Assembly: GCF_002234405.1 (NCBI RefSeq) | Contig: NZ_NMQT01000096.1 | Coordinates: 1 to 64,000 of the forward strand | Origin: Amycolatopsis thailandensis | GTDB lineage: Bacteria > Actinomycetota > Actinomycetes > Mycobacteriales > Pseudonocardiaceae | DNA length: 64,000 nt | Direction: 5' to 3' | Part shown: piece after piece, positions 7,955 to 16,086 of the stretch | Layout of the letters: each line of letters opens with the position of its first letter | Numbering within the stretch: position 1 is the first letter of the stretch | The notes under the pieces: model-generated | Told to the model about the DNA's origin: nothing | Database searches by the model: none | What the model saw: only the letters and a program-made list of their open reading frames with translations | Translations under genes and position numbers: made by a program

Positions 7955-8203
7955 TCAGTGGTGGTGGTGCTCCAGCGAGTGGGCCAGCAGCGACGGGGTC
8001 AGGACGACACCCGTGTAGGCACCGGCGACCAGCGAGGCAGCGCCGTAACCCAGCGCGCCACCGCCCTCGATGAACGTGTTGTAGGCGTCGCCGAACGTCG
8101 GGTCCGGGGTGCCGGTGGTGTCGCCGGTGGCGGCGAACGCGGTCCCGCCGACCATCATGATGCCCGCGGCGACGGCGGAAACGAAACCAGCCTTCTTCAG
8201 CAC
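7955..8203 (-). CDS. Small secreted protein with C-terminal histidine run
   Basis: An 82-residue precursor. A typical Sec signal peptide (residues 1-24: Lys-Lys, hydrophobic core, cleavage near AFA-A) is followed by a mature domain of about 58 residues rich in Gly, Ala and Thr (FGDAYNTFIEGGGALGYGAA). It ends in SLEHHHH. There is no cysteine. The GTG at 8203 is preceded by TAGGAG. Size and Gly/Ala content recall cell-surface peptides of filamentous actinomycetes, but the chaplin motif is absent. The His run could bind a metal. Function unknown. Confidence 0.75.
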   Translation of the reverse strand: MLKKAGFVSAVAAGIMMVGGTAFAATGDTTGTPDPTFGDAYNTFIEGGGALGYGAASLVAGAYTGVVLTPSLLAHSLEHHHH

Positions 8204-8595
8204 TTCGCACTCCTAGGTAGAGATATTCAGGGGGTCGGGGGCACCGATTCCGGTGGGGGTGTCCCGCAGTGAGAAAATTACTCGCTATTCAAGCTCTGTG
8301 ACCGTCTGGTAAGCCCATTGTGTGAGCCGAAAAAGGTTCATTTCACTCGGTCCGGTTCTCTGTCTCGGGCACAAAATGCGACCCGCTACCAAGCGTGGTA
8401 GAACCTTCGCTTCCATCAGGTGAACGCCCTCTGTCGCGTTAATCCATCCGGGTCACGTCGACGAGCGTCCCTGAATGGTGATCACCACTACATGGGGTGA
8501 CGGTGACCAGGTGTCGATGTCACGCGACCGACAGTGAGATGACGGTTTGGCGAATCACCGTGGTGGCTGCCTGCGCGATCGGCCGGACGCAGGTA
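8204..8595. other. Non-coding region with palindromes between secreted peptide and phoH leader
   Basis: No convincing gene on either strand. It holds CTACCA-AGCG-TGGTAG (8386-8401), a perfect 12-bp palindrome TGGTGATCACCA (8476-8487) and nearby GGTGAC repeats. It is less GC-rich near 8270-8350. It probably carries the promoter of the secreted peptide (leftward) and of phoH (rightward), with regulator sites. Confidence 0.5.
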
Positions 8596-8808
8596 CCTTC
8601 CGAAAGTGAGAGGTCGCGTCCCATGCGGACTCTCGCGGGAGGCCCTGGTCGTGGCGGTTGTCGACAGGGCGGCACAGCCGCCCAGTGGATGCACGAGGGG
8701 GCCGGCACCCGGCCCTCGCGGCCGTGCCGACTGACGTGGTGAGCGTCAGAAGGAGCGGTTAGCCAGGGAGGTGCCCGGCCCAGCGAGTGCGGGCGTGGTG
8801 CCACGCCC
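8596..8808 (+). promoter_or_regulatory. Hairpin-rich 5' leader of phoH (candidate structured RNA)
   Basis: Four clear stem-loops occur in order: GGGCGGC-ACA-GCCGCCC (8667-8683), a GAGGGGGCCGG/CCGGCCCTC stem (about 8695-8716), CTGACG/CGTCAG (8731-8749) and GGGCGTGG-TG-CCACGCCC (8791-8808). The last ends 2 bp before the GAGGGAG ribosome site of phoH. No coding frame fits. The arrangement suggests a structured untranslated region, but I do not recognise a known riboswitch or RNase P, tmRNA or SRP core. Confidence 0.4.
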
Positions 8809-8825
8809 ACGAGGGAGATGCCGTC

Positions 8826-10217
8826 GTGACTGCGCAGCGTTCACCCCGCAAGGCCTCTGGCCGTTCTTCGACCGGTGCCCCTGGCCCGGAGAAAGCCTCG
8901 ATCTCGCCCGAATCCCAGCGGTCCACTTACGTGCTCGACACGTCGGTCCTGCTCTCTGACCCCTGGTCGGTGACTCGTTTCGCCGAACACGCGGTCGTGC
9001 TCCCGCTGGTCGTCATCAGTGAACTGGAGGCGAAACGTCACCACCCCGAGCTGGGGTGGTTCGCGCGCGAAGCGCTTCGCATGCTCGACGACCTGCGTCG
9101 TCAGCACGGCAGGCTCGACGCGCCGATCCCGATCGGTGAGCACGGCGGCACCCTGCAGGTGGAGTTGAACCACTCCGATCCCACGGTGCTCCCGGTCGGC
9201 TTCCGCACCGACTCCAACGACCACCGCATCCTCGCCTGTGCGCTCAACCTGGCGGCGGAACGCGCGTCGGTCACGCTGGTGACGAAGGACATCCCCCTGC
9301 GGGTCAAAGCGGGTGCCGTCGGCTTGGAAGCCGACGAGTACCGCGCGCAGGAGGTGACGCCTTCGGGCTGGACGGGGATGGCGGACGTGGACGTCCCGCA
9401 GACGCTGATCGACGCGCTGTTCAGCGGGTCTTCGGTGGATCCCGCCGAGTTCGGGATGCCCGAGGTGGGTGAACTGCCCTGTCACACCGGGCTGAGGCTG
9501 CTCGCGGGCAGCTCCAGCGCGTTGGGCCGGGTCACCGCGGACAAGCGGATCCGCCTCGTGCGGGGTGACAAGGAGGCGTTCGGCCTGCACGGCCGGTCGG
9601 CCGAGCAGCGGGTGGCGCTGGATCTCCTGCTGGACTCCGACGTCGGCATCGTCTCGCTGGGCGGCCGCGCCGGAACCGGCAAATCGGCGCTCGCGCTCTG
9701 CGCGGGGCTGGAATCGGTGATGGAACGCCGCCAGCACCGCAAGGTCGTGGTCTTCCGGCCGGTGTACGCGGTCGGCGGCCAGGAACTGGGTTACCTGCCC
9801 GGTTCCGAGAGCGAGAAGATGCAGCCGTGGGCCCAGGCGGTGTTCGACACCCTCGGCGGTCTGGTCAGCCAGGACGTCCTCGACGAGGTCTTCGACCGCG
9901 GCATGCTCGAGGTGCTGCCGCTGACCCACATCCGCGGCCGGTCGCTGCACGACACGTTCGTCATCGTCGACGAGGCGCAGTCCTTGGAGCGCAACGTGCT
10001 CCTGACCGTGCTCTCGCGGCTCGGCACGGCCTCGCGGGTCGTGCTCACGCATGACGTCGCGCAGCGCGACAACCTGCGGGTCGGGCGGCACGACGGTGTT
10101 TCGGCGGTGATCGAGAAGCTCAAGGGTCACCCGCTGTTCGCGCATGTCACGCTGACCCGGTCCGAGCGCTCGCCGATCGCGGCGCTCGTCACCGAGATGC
10201 TGGAGGACCACGGATAG
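8826..10217 (+). CDS. phoH2: PhoH2-type protein: PIN RNase domain fused to PhoH ATPase
   Basis: A 463-residue two-domain protein. An N-terminal PIN domain (about residues 35-165: YVLDTSVLLSDP, SELEAKR, TDSNDHRILA, with the acidic residues that bind Mg/Mn) is joined to a PhoH ATPase (Walker A GGRAGTGKSALAL at about 279-291; Walker B FVIVDEAQ). Mycobacterial PhoH2 (Rv1095) is a sequence-specific RNA helicase and RNase. The GTG at 8826 follows GAGGGAG by 8 bases, better than an upstream ATG-type frame from 8787. I see no phoAT-like antitoxin gene directly upstream, only the structured leader. Confidence 0.93.
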   Translation: MTAQRSPRKASGRSSTGAPGPEKASISPESQRSTYVLDTSVLLSDPWSVTRFAEHAVVLPLVVISELEAKRHHPELGWFAREALRMLDDLRRQHGRLDAPIPIGEHGGTLQVELNHSDPTVLPVGFRTDSNDHRILACALNLAAERASVTLVTKDIPLRVKAGAVGLEADEYRAQEVTPSGWTGMADVDVPQTLIDALFSGSSVDPAEFGMPEVGELPCHTGLRLLAGSSSALGRVTADKRIRLVRGDKEAFGLHGRSAEQRVALDLLLDSDVGIVSLGGRAGTGKSALALCAGLESVMERRQHRKVVVFRPVYAVGGQELGYLPGSESEKMQPWAQAVFDTLGGLVSQDVLDEVFDRGMLEVLPLTHIRGRSLHDTFVIVDEAQSLERNVLLTVLSRLGTASRVVLTHDVAQRDNLRVGRHDGVSAVIEKLKGHPLFAHVTLTRSERSPIAALVTEMLEDHG

Positions 10218-10223
10218 CCGGTC

Positions 10224-10260
10224 GGGGAGTCCTCTTGGGACAGTCCTAAGAGGACTCCCC
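10224..10260. terminator. Bidirectional terminator hairpin
   Basis: GGGGAGTCCTCTT (10224-10236) and AAGAGGACTCCCC (10248-10260) form a perfect 13-bp stem between phoH2 and the convergent glycosyltransferase. The glycosyltransferase stop codon lies inside the right arm. Confidence 0.75.
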
Positions 10261-11286
10261 GTGCTTCCTTCGCACCGCGGCGAAATCGGCGTCGTAGGTA
10301 GGACCGTGGGAAAGGCGGTTCGGCGCCGCCGTGGAGTAGAAACAGGAGATCGCCGGGACGACGAGCGGGTCGCGTTCGGCGGTGAGGCTCAGCAGGAGAT
10401 CCCAGTCGTCCATTTCGACCAGTGACTCGTCGAAGCGGGCTTCTTCGAGTCCGGCGCGGTGCGCGACGGCGCCGGTGTCGGCGAGGTTCTCCTTGAGCAG
10501 GGCTTCGCGGCTGTACGGCTTGAGCAACAGGCGCGGCAGTCCTTCGACGTCGTCGATGACGTATCCGCCGTACGCGGCGGTGATCTCCGGGTGCTCGCCG
10601 AACGCCCATGCCAAAGCCTTGAGCCACAAGGGATGCATGGTGTTGTCGTCGTCGAGGTAGGCGACGACGTCGCCGGTCGCTTCGGCGAGGGCCGCGTTGC
10701 GCGCGGCGCTGACCCTGTTGTGCGCCACGCGGATCGTGCGGATCCGCGGATCGTCGGGGGCCGCGAGAATCTTGGGCGTGGAGTCCGAGCTGGCGTCGTC
10801 GACGACGATCAGTTCCCAGTTCCCGTATCGCTGCGCCCGGACCGACGCGATCGCGCGGGGCAGCAGCGCGGCGCGGTCGTGGGTCGGCAGTACCACCGAG
10901 ATCTTCGGTGCGGCGGCGAGTTCCAGCGGTTCGAGCCACTGGGTGAAGGTCTGGACGGCGCGGGCGGCTTCGAGCTGACCCGTCCGGAGGTGAAGGCCTT
11001 CGAAGGCGGTGTCATGGCTTTCCAGCCAGCCGTCGAGCGCTTCCTGCCGCGAGCCGAGGGCTTCCTGCTTGGCCTCGACGGTGGTGGTGCGCGCGTCGCC
11101 GTCCCGCAGTGCCCCGCCGTGATCTTCGAGCCAGGCGGTGTGGTGCTCCAACACCGCGCGCAGGCGCTCGATTTCCGCGGCCTGGTCCGCGAGCGCGGAG
11201 CGCAGCTCGGCGATTTCCCCGTTTTCCGCGTGGCGGCGGTCCGTCGCCGCCGCCACGATCCGTCTGAGGCGTCTCACCCGGTGCAC
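10246..11286 (-). CDS. Family 2 glycosyltransferase with N-terminal coiled coil
   Basis: A 346-residue protein. Residues about 20-110 are a predicted coiled coil (ENGEIAELRSALADQAAEIE). A GT-A fold follows: ISVVLPTHDRAALLPRAIAS, then ELIVVDDASSDST, then the metal-binding VAYLDDDN. A likely catalytic-base region (VEMDDWDLLLSL) comes later. This is the GT2 layout that transfers a sugar from a nucleotide-sugar donor to a surface polysaccharide or protein. No membrane segment is seen. The coiled coil may tether it to a partner. Acceptor and sugar unknown. Confidence 0.88.
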   Translation of the reverse strand: MHRVRRLRRIVAAATDRRHAENGEIAELRSALADQAAEIERLRAVLEHHTAWLEDHGGALRDGDARTTTVEAKQEALGSRQEALDGWLESHDTAFEGLHLRTGQLEAARAVQTFTQWLEPLELAAAPKISVVLPTHDRAALLPRAIASVRAQRYGNWELIVVDDASSDSTPKILAAPDDPRIRTIRVAHNRVSAARNAALAEATGDVVAYLDDDNTMHPLWLKALAWAFGEHPEITAAYGGYVIDDVEGLPRLLLKPYSREALLKENLADTGAVAHRAGLEEARFDESLVEMDDWDLLLSLTAERDPLVVPAISCFYSTAAPNRLSHGPTYDADFAAVRRKHGESS

Positions 11287-11309
11287 CTTAGTGCTTCAGG
11301 TGCTTCGGC

Positions 11310-12749
11310 TCACCAGCCCGACGGCAGCGGGCGCCCTTCCGCGAAGCCCGCGGCGGACTGGATGCCGAGCAGCGCGCGCTCGTGGAACTCCTCCAGTGTC
11401 CGCGCGCCCGCGTACGTGCAGGCGGACCGGACGCCGGAACCGATGGAGTCGAGCAGGTCTTCGACGCCGGGGCGAGCCGGGTCCAGCGCCATCCGCGACG
11501 CCGAGATGCCCTCTTCGAACAGGCCCTTCTTGGCCCTTTCGAACACGTTGTCCGTGCGCGTGCGGGCGCCGACGGCGCGCTTCGACGCCATGCCGAACGA
11601 CTCCTTGTACGGCCTGCCCTGCTCGTCGTATCGCAGGTCGCCGGGGGATTCGTGGGTGCCGGCGAACCACGAGCCGACCATCGCCGCGGACGCGCCGGCG
11701 GCCAGCGCGAGCGCGACGTCGCGCGGATGCCGCACGCCGCCGTCCGCCCAGACGTGCTTGCCCAGCTCACGGGCCGCGGCGGCGCATTCGGCGACGGCGG
11801 AGAACTGCGGGCGGCCGACGCCGGTCATCATCCGCGTCGTGCACATGGCGCCGGGGCCGACGCCGACCTTGACGACGTCCGCGCCCGCGTGGATCAGGTC
11901 GCGCGTGCCCTCCGCGGTCACCACGTTCCCGGCGACCACCGGAACGCGCGGGCTGACCGACCGGACGGCCTTGAGCGCGGAGATCATCTTCTCCTGGTGA
12001 CCGTGTGCGGTGTCGACGACCAGCACGTCGACGCCCGCCGCGAGCACGGCCTCGGCCTTCGCCGCGACGTCGCCGTTCACGCCGATCGCGGCGGCGACAC
12101 GCAGCTTCCCGCCGTCGTCGACGGCCGGGGTGTAGATCTCCGCGCGCAGCGCCGAGATCTCGGTCAGGACGCCCGCGAGCCTGCCGTTCTCGTCGATGCC
12201 GAGCGCGAGACGGCCACCGTGGTCGTGCAGACGCTCGAAAACCTCACGCGGCGGGGTGTTCAGGGGAACCGTGACGACGGCGGGCTCCGCGACGTCGCCG
12301 AGCCTCGCGAAGCGGTCTACGCCGGCGCAGGCCGCTTCGTCGACGACGCCGACCGGCTTGCCGTCCTCGTCCACCACGACGACGGCGCCGTGGGCGCGTT
12401 TGCCGACCAGGTTCAGCGCGTCGGCGACCGCGTCCCCGCCGGTCAGCACGAGCGGGGTGTCCCACACGGTGTGACGGCTCTTGACCCAGGTGACGATTTC
12501 GGCGACCGCGGCCGTGTCGACGTCCTGCGGCAGGACGACGAGGCCGCCGCGCCGGGCGACCGTCTCGGCCATCCGGCGACCCGCGACGGCCGTCATGTTG
12601 GCCACCACGATCGGGATGGTCGCGCCGGTGCCGTCCACAGTGGACAGGTCGACGTCGAAGCGGGACTCCACGTCCGAACGGTTCGGCAACAGGAACACGT
12701 CGTCGTAGGTCAGGTCGTGAGCGGGCCGGTGCCCGTCGAGAAAGCGCAC
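11310..12749 (-). CDS. guaB1: GuaB1-family IMP dehydrogenase/GMP reductase
   Basis: A 479-residue TIM-barrel enzyme with inserted CBS domains. The catalytic loop VGPGAMCTTRMMTGVG contains the active-site Cys. VVDTAHGHQEKM and WADGGVRHPRDVALALAAGA match the nucleotide and K+ binding parts. The opening DLTYDDVFLLPNRSDV is typical of the actinobacterial GuaB1 branch (Rv1843c). That branch was reported to act as GMP reductase in mycobacteria, recycling GMP to IMP, rather than as the main IMP dehydrogenase. The GTG at 12749 is chosen because homologues begin with this MRFLDGHRP-like sequence. It is divergent from the DUF309 gene with 35 bp between starts. Confidence 0.9.
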   Translation of the reverse strand: MRFLDGHRPAHDLTYDDVFLLPNRSDVESRFDVDLSTVDGTGATIPIVVANMTAVAGRRMAETVARRGGLVVLPQDVDTAAVAEIVTWVKSRHTVWDTPLVLTGGDAVADALNLVGKRAHGAVVVVDEDGKPVGVVDEAACAGVDRFARLGDVAEPAVVTVPLNTPPREVFERLHDHGGRLALGIDENGRLAGVLTEISALRAEIYTPAVDDGGKLRVAAAIGVNGDVAAKAEAVLAAGVDVLVVDTAHGHQEKMISALKAVRSVSPRVPVVAGNVVTAEGTRDLIHAGADVVKVGVGPGAMCTTRMMTGVGRPQFSAVAECAAAARELGKHVWADGGVRHPRDVALALAAGASAAMVGSWFAGTHESPGDLRYDEQGRPYKESFGMASKRAVGARTRTDNVFERAKKGLFEEGISASRMALDPARPGVEDLLDSIGSGVRSACTYAGARTLEEFHERALLGIQSAAGFAEGRPLPSGW

Positions 12750-12784
12750 GAGTCCCCAGGATACCCGCGTGGGACAATGTCGGC

Positions 12785-13255
12785 ATGACCGACCGGGACC
12801 GTGACGAAGCCGGACGAGCCCGCAACGCCCGCCCACGGGACGGTCTCGGCAGGCCGCTCCCGTACGGCGCCGACGGGGTCGAGCGGCAGCCCGAGGGCAT
12901 CGAACGCAGCCCCGAGGCCACCATCGCCGAGGCGCAGCGCCTGCTCGACGCGGGGCGCCCGTTCCACGCGCACGAGGTGTTCGAGGACGCGTGGAAGGCG
13001 GCCGACGGGGCCGAGCGCGAGCTGTGGCGCGGTCTCGCGCAGCTCGCCGTGGGCCTGACCCACGCGGCCAGGGGGAACGGGAACGGCGCGGTGTCCCTGC
13101 TGGAGCGCGGCGCGGGCAACATCGAGCCGTTCCGCGAGGCCCGGCCGCACGGGATCGACATCCCGGGATTGCAGGCCTGGGCGCGGGAGATGGCCGACGA
13201 GGTGAAGGTGCGGGTGCGGGTCGAGCCGGTCGCGCCCCGCCTAAAGGGCCAATAG
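12785..13255 (+). CDS. DUF309 domain protein
   Basis: A 156-residue protein. The C-terminal two thirds match DUF309: EAQRLLDAGRPFHAHEVFEDAWK, ERELWRGLAQLAVGLTHAARGN and a closing helix. This is a small helical domain with invariant His and Glu residues and no known activity. The first 40 residues are charged and probably disordered. It is divergent from guaB1. ACAATGT, 8-14 bases before the ATG, suggests a leaderless or nearly leaderless transcript. Its 3' end overlaps the convergent HxlR gene by 15 bp. Confidence 0.85.
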   Translation: MTDRDRDEAGRARNARPRDGLGRPLPYGADGVERQPEGIERSPEATIAEAQRLLDAGRPFHAHEVFEDAWKAADGAERELWRGLAQLAVGLTHAARGNGNGAVSLLERGAGNIEPFREARPHGIDIPGLQAWAREMADEVKVRVRVEPVAPRLKGQ

Positions 13256-13645
13256 GGCCGAGCCCGAGCGGTACAGCTCGATCAGCAGCGGCCGCAGTTC
13301 GTGGCCCGCCGCGGTGAGCCGGTAGCTGGTCCGGCTCGGGAAGCCCGGTAGTTCCTCGCGGACGGCGAGACGTCGCGAGGTCAGGTCGCCGAGGCGTTCT
13401 GTCAGCACCTTCGCCGACACGTCGGGCAACGCCGTGCGAAGGTCGCTGAAGGAGCGGGCCCCGCCCATCAGTTCGCGGAGCACCAGCGTCGTCCAGCGGC
13501 CCGAGATCGCGGCGAGCGCGACCTCGACGGGGCAGCCCGGCTCCGGCCGCCGGGTGCGGCCGCGGGCGTCCGGGACGAGTTCGCCGTCGAAGGTTTCCGT
13601 TTGGTGACCTGCTTCGCGGTCGGTTTCGCTGTCCGCATGACGCAT
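13241..13645 (-). CDS. HxlR/MarR-type winged-helix regulator
   Basis: A 134-residue regulator. The HxlR signature runs from PGCPVEVALAAISGRWTTLV through LRELMGGARSFSDLRTALPD to VSAKVLTERLGDLTSRRLAV and the wing SYRLTAAGHEL. Pro-Gly-Cys before the domain may sense redox or electrophiles, as in some HxlR/HypR proteins. The ATG at 13645 makes its start overlap that of the divergent NTF2-like gene, so this regulator probably controls that gene and itself. The longer frame upstream is antisense to the partner and was not used. Confidence 0.85.
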   Translation of the reverse strand: MRHADSETDREAGHQTETFDGELVPDARGRTRRPEPGCPVEVALAAISGRWTTLVLRELMGGARSFSDLRTALPDVSAKVLTERLGDLTSRRLAVREELPGFPSRTSYRLTAAGHELRPLLIELYRSGSALLAL

Positions 13646-14011
13646 CACTCCAGTGTGCCTTTGACGGCGGACCCCGCCGAGCATCCCTTCGTCTTCCAAG
13701 CCGCCTTCAACACCGGATCCGCCGAAATCCTCGACACCGTCTACGAACCGGACGCCGTGTTCGTCCGCCGGGACGGCGTGCAGGTGAGCGGTGCGGAACG
13801 CCGGTCCGCGAACGGCAGGATCCTCGGGCTCGGGAAACCCATCCAGGTCACGCCGCGCCAGGTGCGGGTGGCCGGTGACCTGGTGTTGCTGGTCGTCGAT
13901 TGGGTCATCGAGGGCCATCTCGCGGCGACGGCCACCGACGTCGCGCGACGCGGCGAGGACGGGCTCTGGCGCTACGTGATCGACAACCCCTTCGGCATCG
14001 CCACACCTTGA
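13637..14011 (+). CDS. NTF2-like/SnoaL-like fold protein
   Basis: A 124-residue protein with the cone-shaped NTF2-like fold (FVFQAAFNTGSAEILDTVYE, DAVFVRRDGVQVSGAERR, DVARRGEDGLWRYVIDNPFG), as in DUF4440/SnoaL-like proteins. Such domains act as small enzymes or ligand binders; no catalytic residues can be assigned. ATG 13637 overlaps the divergent HxlR start by 9 bp; GTG 13655 would avoid this. Divergent pairing with an HxlR regulator suggests induction by a small molecule. Confidence 0.78.
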   Translation: MTHHSSVPLTADPAEHPFVFQAAFNTGSAEILDTVYEPDAVFVRRDGVQVSGAERRSANGRILGLGKPIQVTPRQVRVAGDLVLLVVDWVIEGHLAATATDVARRGEDGLWRYVIDNPFGIATP

Positions 14012-14012
14012 G

Positions 14013-14062
14013 TACTCGACATACCGCGAGTATGTTACTTCGAGTAGGGATACTGATCAGTA
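14013..14062. promoter_or_regulatory. Operator cluster upstream of ene-reductase
   Basis: Overlapping palindromes lie in the 73-bp gap: TACTCG-N8-CGAGTA (14013-14032), ATAC-CGCGA-GTAT (14021-14033) and a perfect 12-bp palindrome TACTGATCAGTA (14051-14062). These look like sites for TetR- or MarR/HxlR-type dimers. The adjacent HxlR gene or an unlinked regulator could bind. Confidence 0.6.
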
Positions 14063-14084
14063 GGTAACGGCGGAGGAAGCGCGG

Positions 14085-15323
14085 ATGAGCGAGCCCAAGG
14101 AACTGCTGGCTGAACCGCTGAAACTGCGGTGCGGCGCGACCCTGCCGAACCGGCTGGCCAAGGCCGCGCTGAGCGAGCAGCTCGGGGACCGGCGCAACCG
14201 GCCGACCGCCGAACTGACCGAGCTGTACCGGACGTGGTCCCGGGGCGGTGCCGGGACGCTGATCACCGGAAACGTCATGGTCGACCCGACGGCGCTCGGC
14301 GAACCGCGCAACGTGGCGGTACCCCGCGAACCGGACGCGACCGAGTTCAAGCCGTGGGCCCGTTCGGCGGACGGGACCGAGACCCGGCTGTGGGTCCAGC
14401 TCAATCACCCCGGCCGCCAGAGCCCGCGCTTCCTGTCCCGTCAGCCGGTCGCGCCGTCGGCGGTGCCGTTCGGCGACCGCGGCATCCGCTCGGTGTTCGC
14501 GACGCCCCGGGCGCTGACCGTCGACGAGATCGAAACGATCGTCGACCGCTTCGGCGTGGCCGCGCGGACCGTCGTCGACGCCGGGTTCGCCGGTGTCCAG
14601 ATCCACGGCGCGCACGGCTACCTCGTCTCGCAGTTCCTTTCGCCGCTGACCAACCAGCGCACCGACGGCTGGGGCGGCGACGCTCTCCGGCGGCGCCGCT
14701 TCTTGCTCGAAGTCGTCGCCCGGGTGCGTGCGGAGGTCGGCGACAGCGTGCCGATCGCGGTCAAGCTCAACAGCGCGGACTTCCAGCGCGGCGGGTTCAG
14801 TGAGGAGGAATCGCTCGAAGTCGTCCGCGAGCTGGGCGAAGCGGGCATCGACCTGCTGGAAGTCTCCGGCGGCACCTACGAGAAGGCCGCGATGATGGGC
14901 TCCGGCAAGGCGAGCAAGACCAGCACTGCCAGCCGCGAGGCCTACTTTCTCGACTACGCCGCGAAGGCGCGACAGGTCACCGACGTCGCGCTGATGGTCA
15001 CGGGTGGCTTCACCAGCCCGGAAGGAATGGCGGACGCGCTGCGCTCCGGCGCGCTGGACGTCATCGGGCTCGGCAGGCCGCTGGTCGTCGACCCGGGCTT
15101 GCCCGGCCGTCTGCTGGACGGCGAGGACGTCCGCGCGCGGCGCACGGCCCCGAAGACGGGGATCCGGCTGGCCGACAGCCTGCTCGAAATCCAGTGGCAC
15201 ACCCAGCAGATGCACCGCGTGGCCGCCGGGAAACCGGTGGACCCGAGGCTCGGCGCGGTGCGGACGTTAGTACGCGCCGGTGTCGCGGATCCGCTCAACG
15301 CTTTCCGCCGGGTCCGGGGCTAA
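14085..15323 (+). CDS. Old-yellow-enzyme family NADH:flavin oxidoreductase
   Basis: A 412-residue FMN-dependent ene-reductase of the OYE / 2,4-dienoyl-CoA reductase barrel family. LWVQLNHPGRQSPR and VQIHGAHGYLVSQFLSPLTNQR hold the substrate-binding His pair. DGWGG, VAVKLNSADF-type strands, LMVTGGFTSPE and LGRPLVVDP hold FMN-phosphate contacts. The C-terminal iron-sulphur and FAD domains of true dienoyl-CoA reductases are missing, so it is a single-domain ene-reductase. GGAGGAA precedes the ATG. The operator cluster implies ligand-controlled expression. It overlaps the convergent membrane gene by 57 bp. Confidence 0.9.
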   Translation: MSEPKELLAEPLKLRCGATLPNRLAKAALSEQLGDRRNRPTAELTELYRTWSRGGAGTLITGNVMVDPTALGEPRNVAVPREPDATEFKPWARSADGTETRLWVQLNHPGRQSPRFLSRQPVAPSAVPFGDRGIRSVFATPRALTVDEIETIVDRFGVAARTVVDAGFAGVQIHGAHGYLVSQFLSPLTNQRTDGWGGDALRRRRFLLEVVARVRAEVGDSVPIAVKLNSADFQRGGFSEEESLEVVRELGEAGIDLLEVSGGTYEKAAMMGSGKASKTSTASREAYFLDYAAKARQVTDVALMVTGGFTSPEGMADALRSGALDVIGLGRPLVVDPGLPGRLLDGEDVRARRTAPKTGIRLADSLLEIQWHTQQMHRVAAGKPVDPRLGAVRTLVRAGVADPLNAFRRVRG

Positions 15324-15968
15324 GTAGTCGTCGGTGTCATCGCGGCGGCCGAAGGTGCGGTCGAAGCCGACCGCGGCCGCGGCGAGGCCGATGAACAGCA
15401 AGCCGATCAGCACGCAGTTGAACGCGACGCCGCCGTAGCCGTTGACGCCAGGGTCGACGAACGGGTACGGGTAGAACCCGATGATCGCGCCGCGCACCAG
15501 CGTGACCGCGAGCCAGGCCAGCGGGTACAGCAGCGACCACCACAGGACCCGCCACGACAGCTGCCCGCGCGGCCCGAACAGCAGCCAGCCCGCGACGCAC
15601 ATCAGCGGTGAGACCTTGTGCAGCATCGTGTCGGCGAACAGGGCCCAGCCGTGCAGCTCGTAGAGGTCGGCGAGGGCGACCTGGAAGACGACGCCGGTCA
15701 CGATGATGCCGACGAGGCCGGTGAGCCGCAGCACGCCGAAGACGGTCGACCGGCCGGCGACCCCGAGCGCGAGCAGCAGGCCGCCGATGCCGACCAGGAT
15801 GTTCGAGTCGATGGTGAAGAAGGCCAGCAGGTTGGCCACCCGCCCGGCCGGGGTGTGGAAGGTGCCGCCTTCGGTGCCCGCCGAAACCGGGATCTGGGCG
15901 GCCAGACCGGCGATCACCACCAGCGCGGTCGCGCCGAACCAGGCGCGCGCGATCTTGGAAGCCTGCAT
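15267..15968 (-). CDS. Pr6Pr family membrane protein
   Basis: A 233-residue integral membrane protein with six predicted helices, matching the Pr6Pr / FAR-17a-AIG1-like family: FTIDSNILVGIGGLLLAL, LADTMLHKVSPLM-like, and YPLAWLAVTLVRGAIIGFYPYPFVDP. The conserved His and the YPYPFxD motif are present. Relatives in eukaryotes are fatty-acid-ester hydrolases with Thr/His catalysis, but no activity is known for the bacterial branch. The ATG at 15968 follows GGCGGA; upstream in-frame sequence is not protein-like. Confidence 0.85.
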   Translation of the reverse strand: MQASKIARAWFGATALVVIAGLAAQIPVSAGTEGGTFHTPAGRVANLLAFFTIDSNILVGIGGLLLALGVAGRSTVFGVLRLTGLVGIIVTGVVFQVALADLYELHGWALFADTMLHKVSPLMCVAGWLLFGPRGQLSWRVLWWSLLYPLAWLAVTLVRGAIIGFYPYPFVDPGVNGYGGVAFNCVLIGLLFIGLAAAAVGFDRTFGRRDDTDDYLAPDPAESVERIRDTGAY

Positions 15969-16086
15969 TCCGCCTACTTTATGGGTGATCACGCCGCGAC
16001 GTCCCGTCACCACCGTGCGCCGCCACTCGATCGGGGGCGGGACGCCGCCGGGCCTTCCCGGCAGGCGGGTCATATCGTGGGAAGCG

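Noticed and set aside
8497..8742. 81-codon plus-strand frame before phoH
   Set aside because: Arg/Gly-rich, no ribosome site, and it runs through several strong hairpins; looks non-coding.
8596..8808. phoH leader considered as RNase P RNA, tmRNA, SRP RNA or a cobalamin riboswitch
   Set aside because: None of the conserved cores of these RNAs could be found; kept only as an unassigned structured leader.
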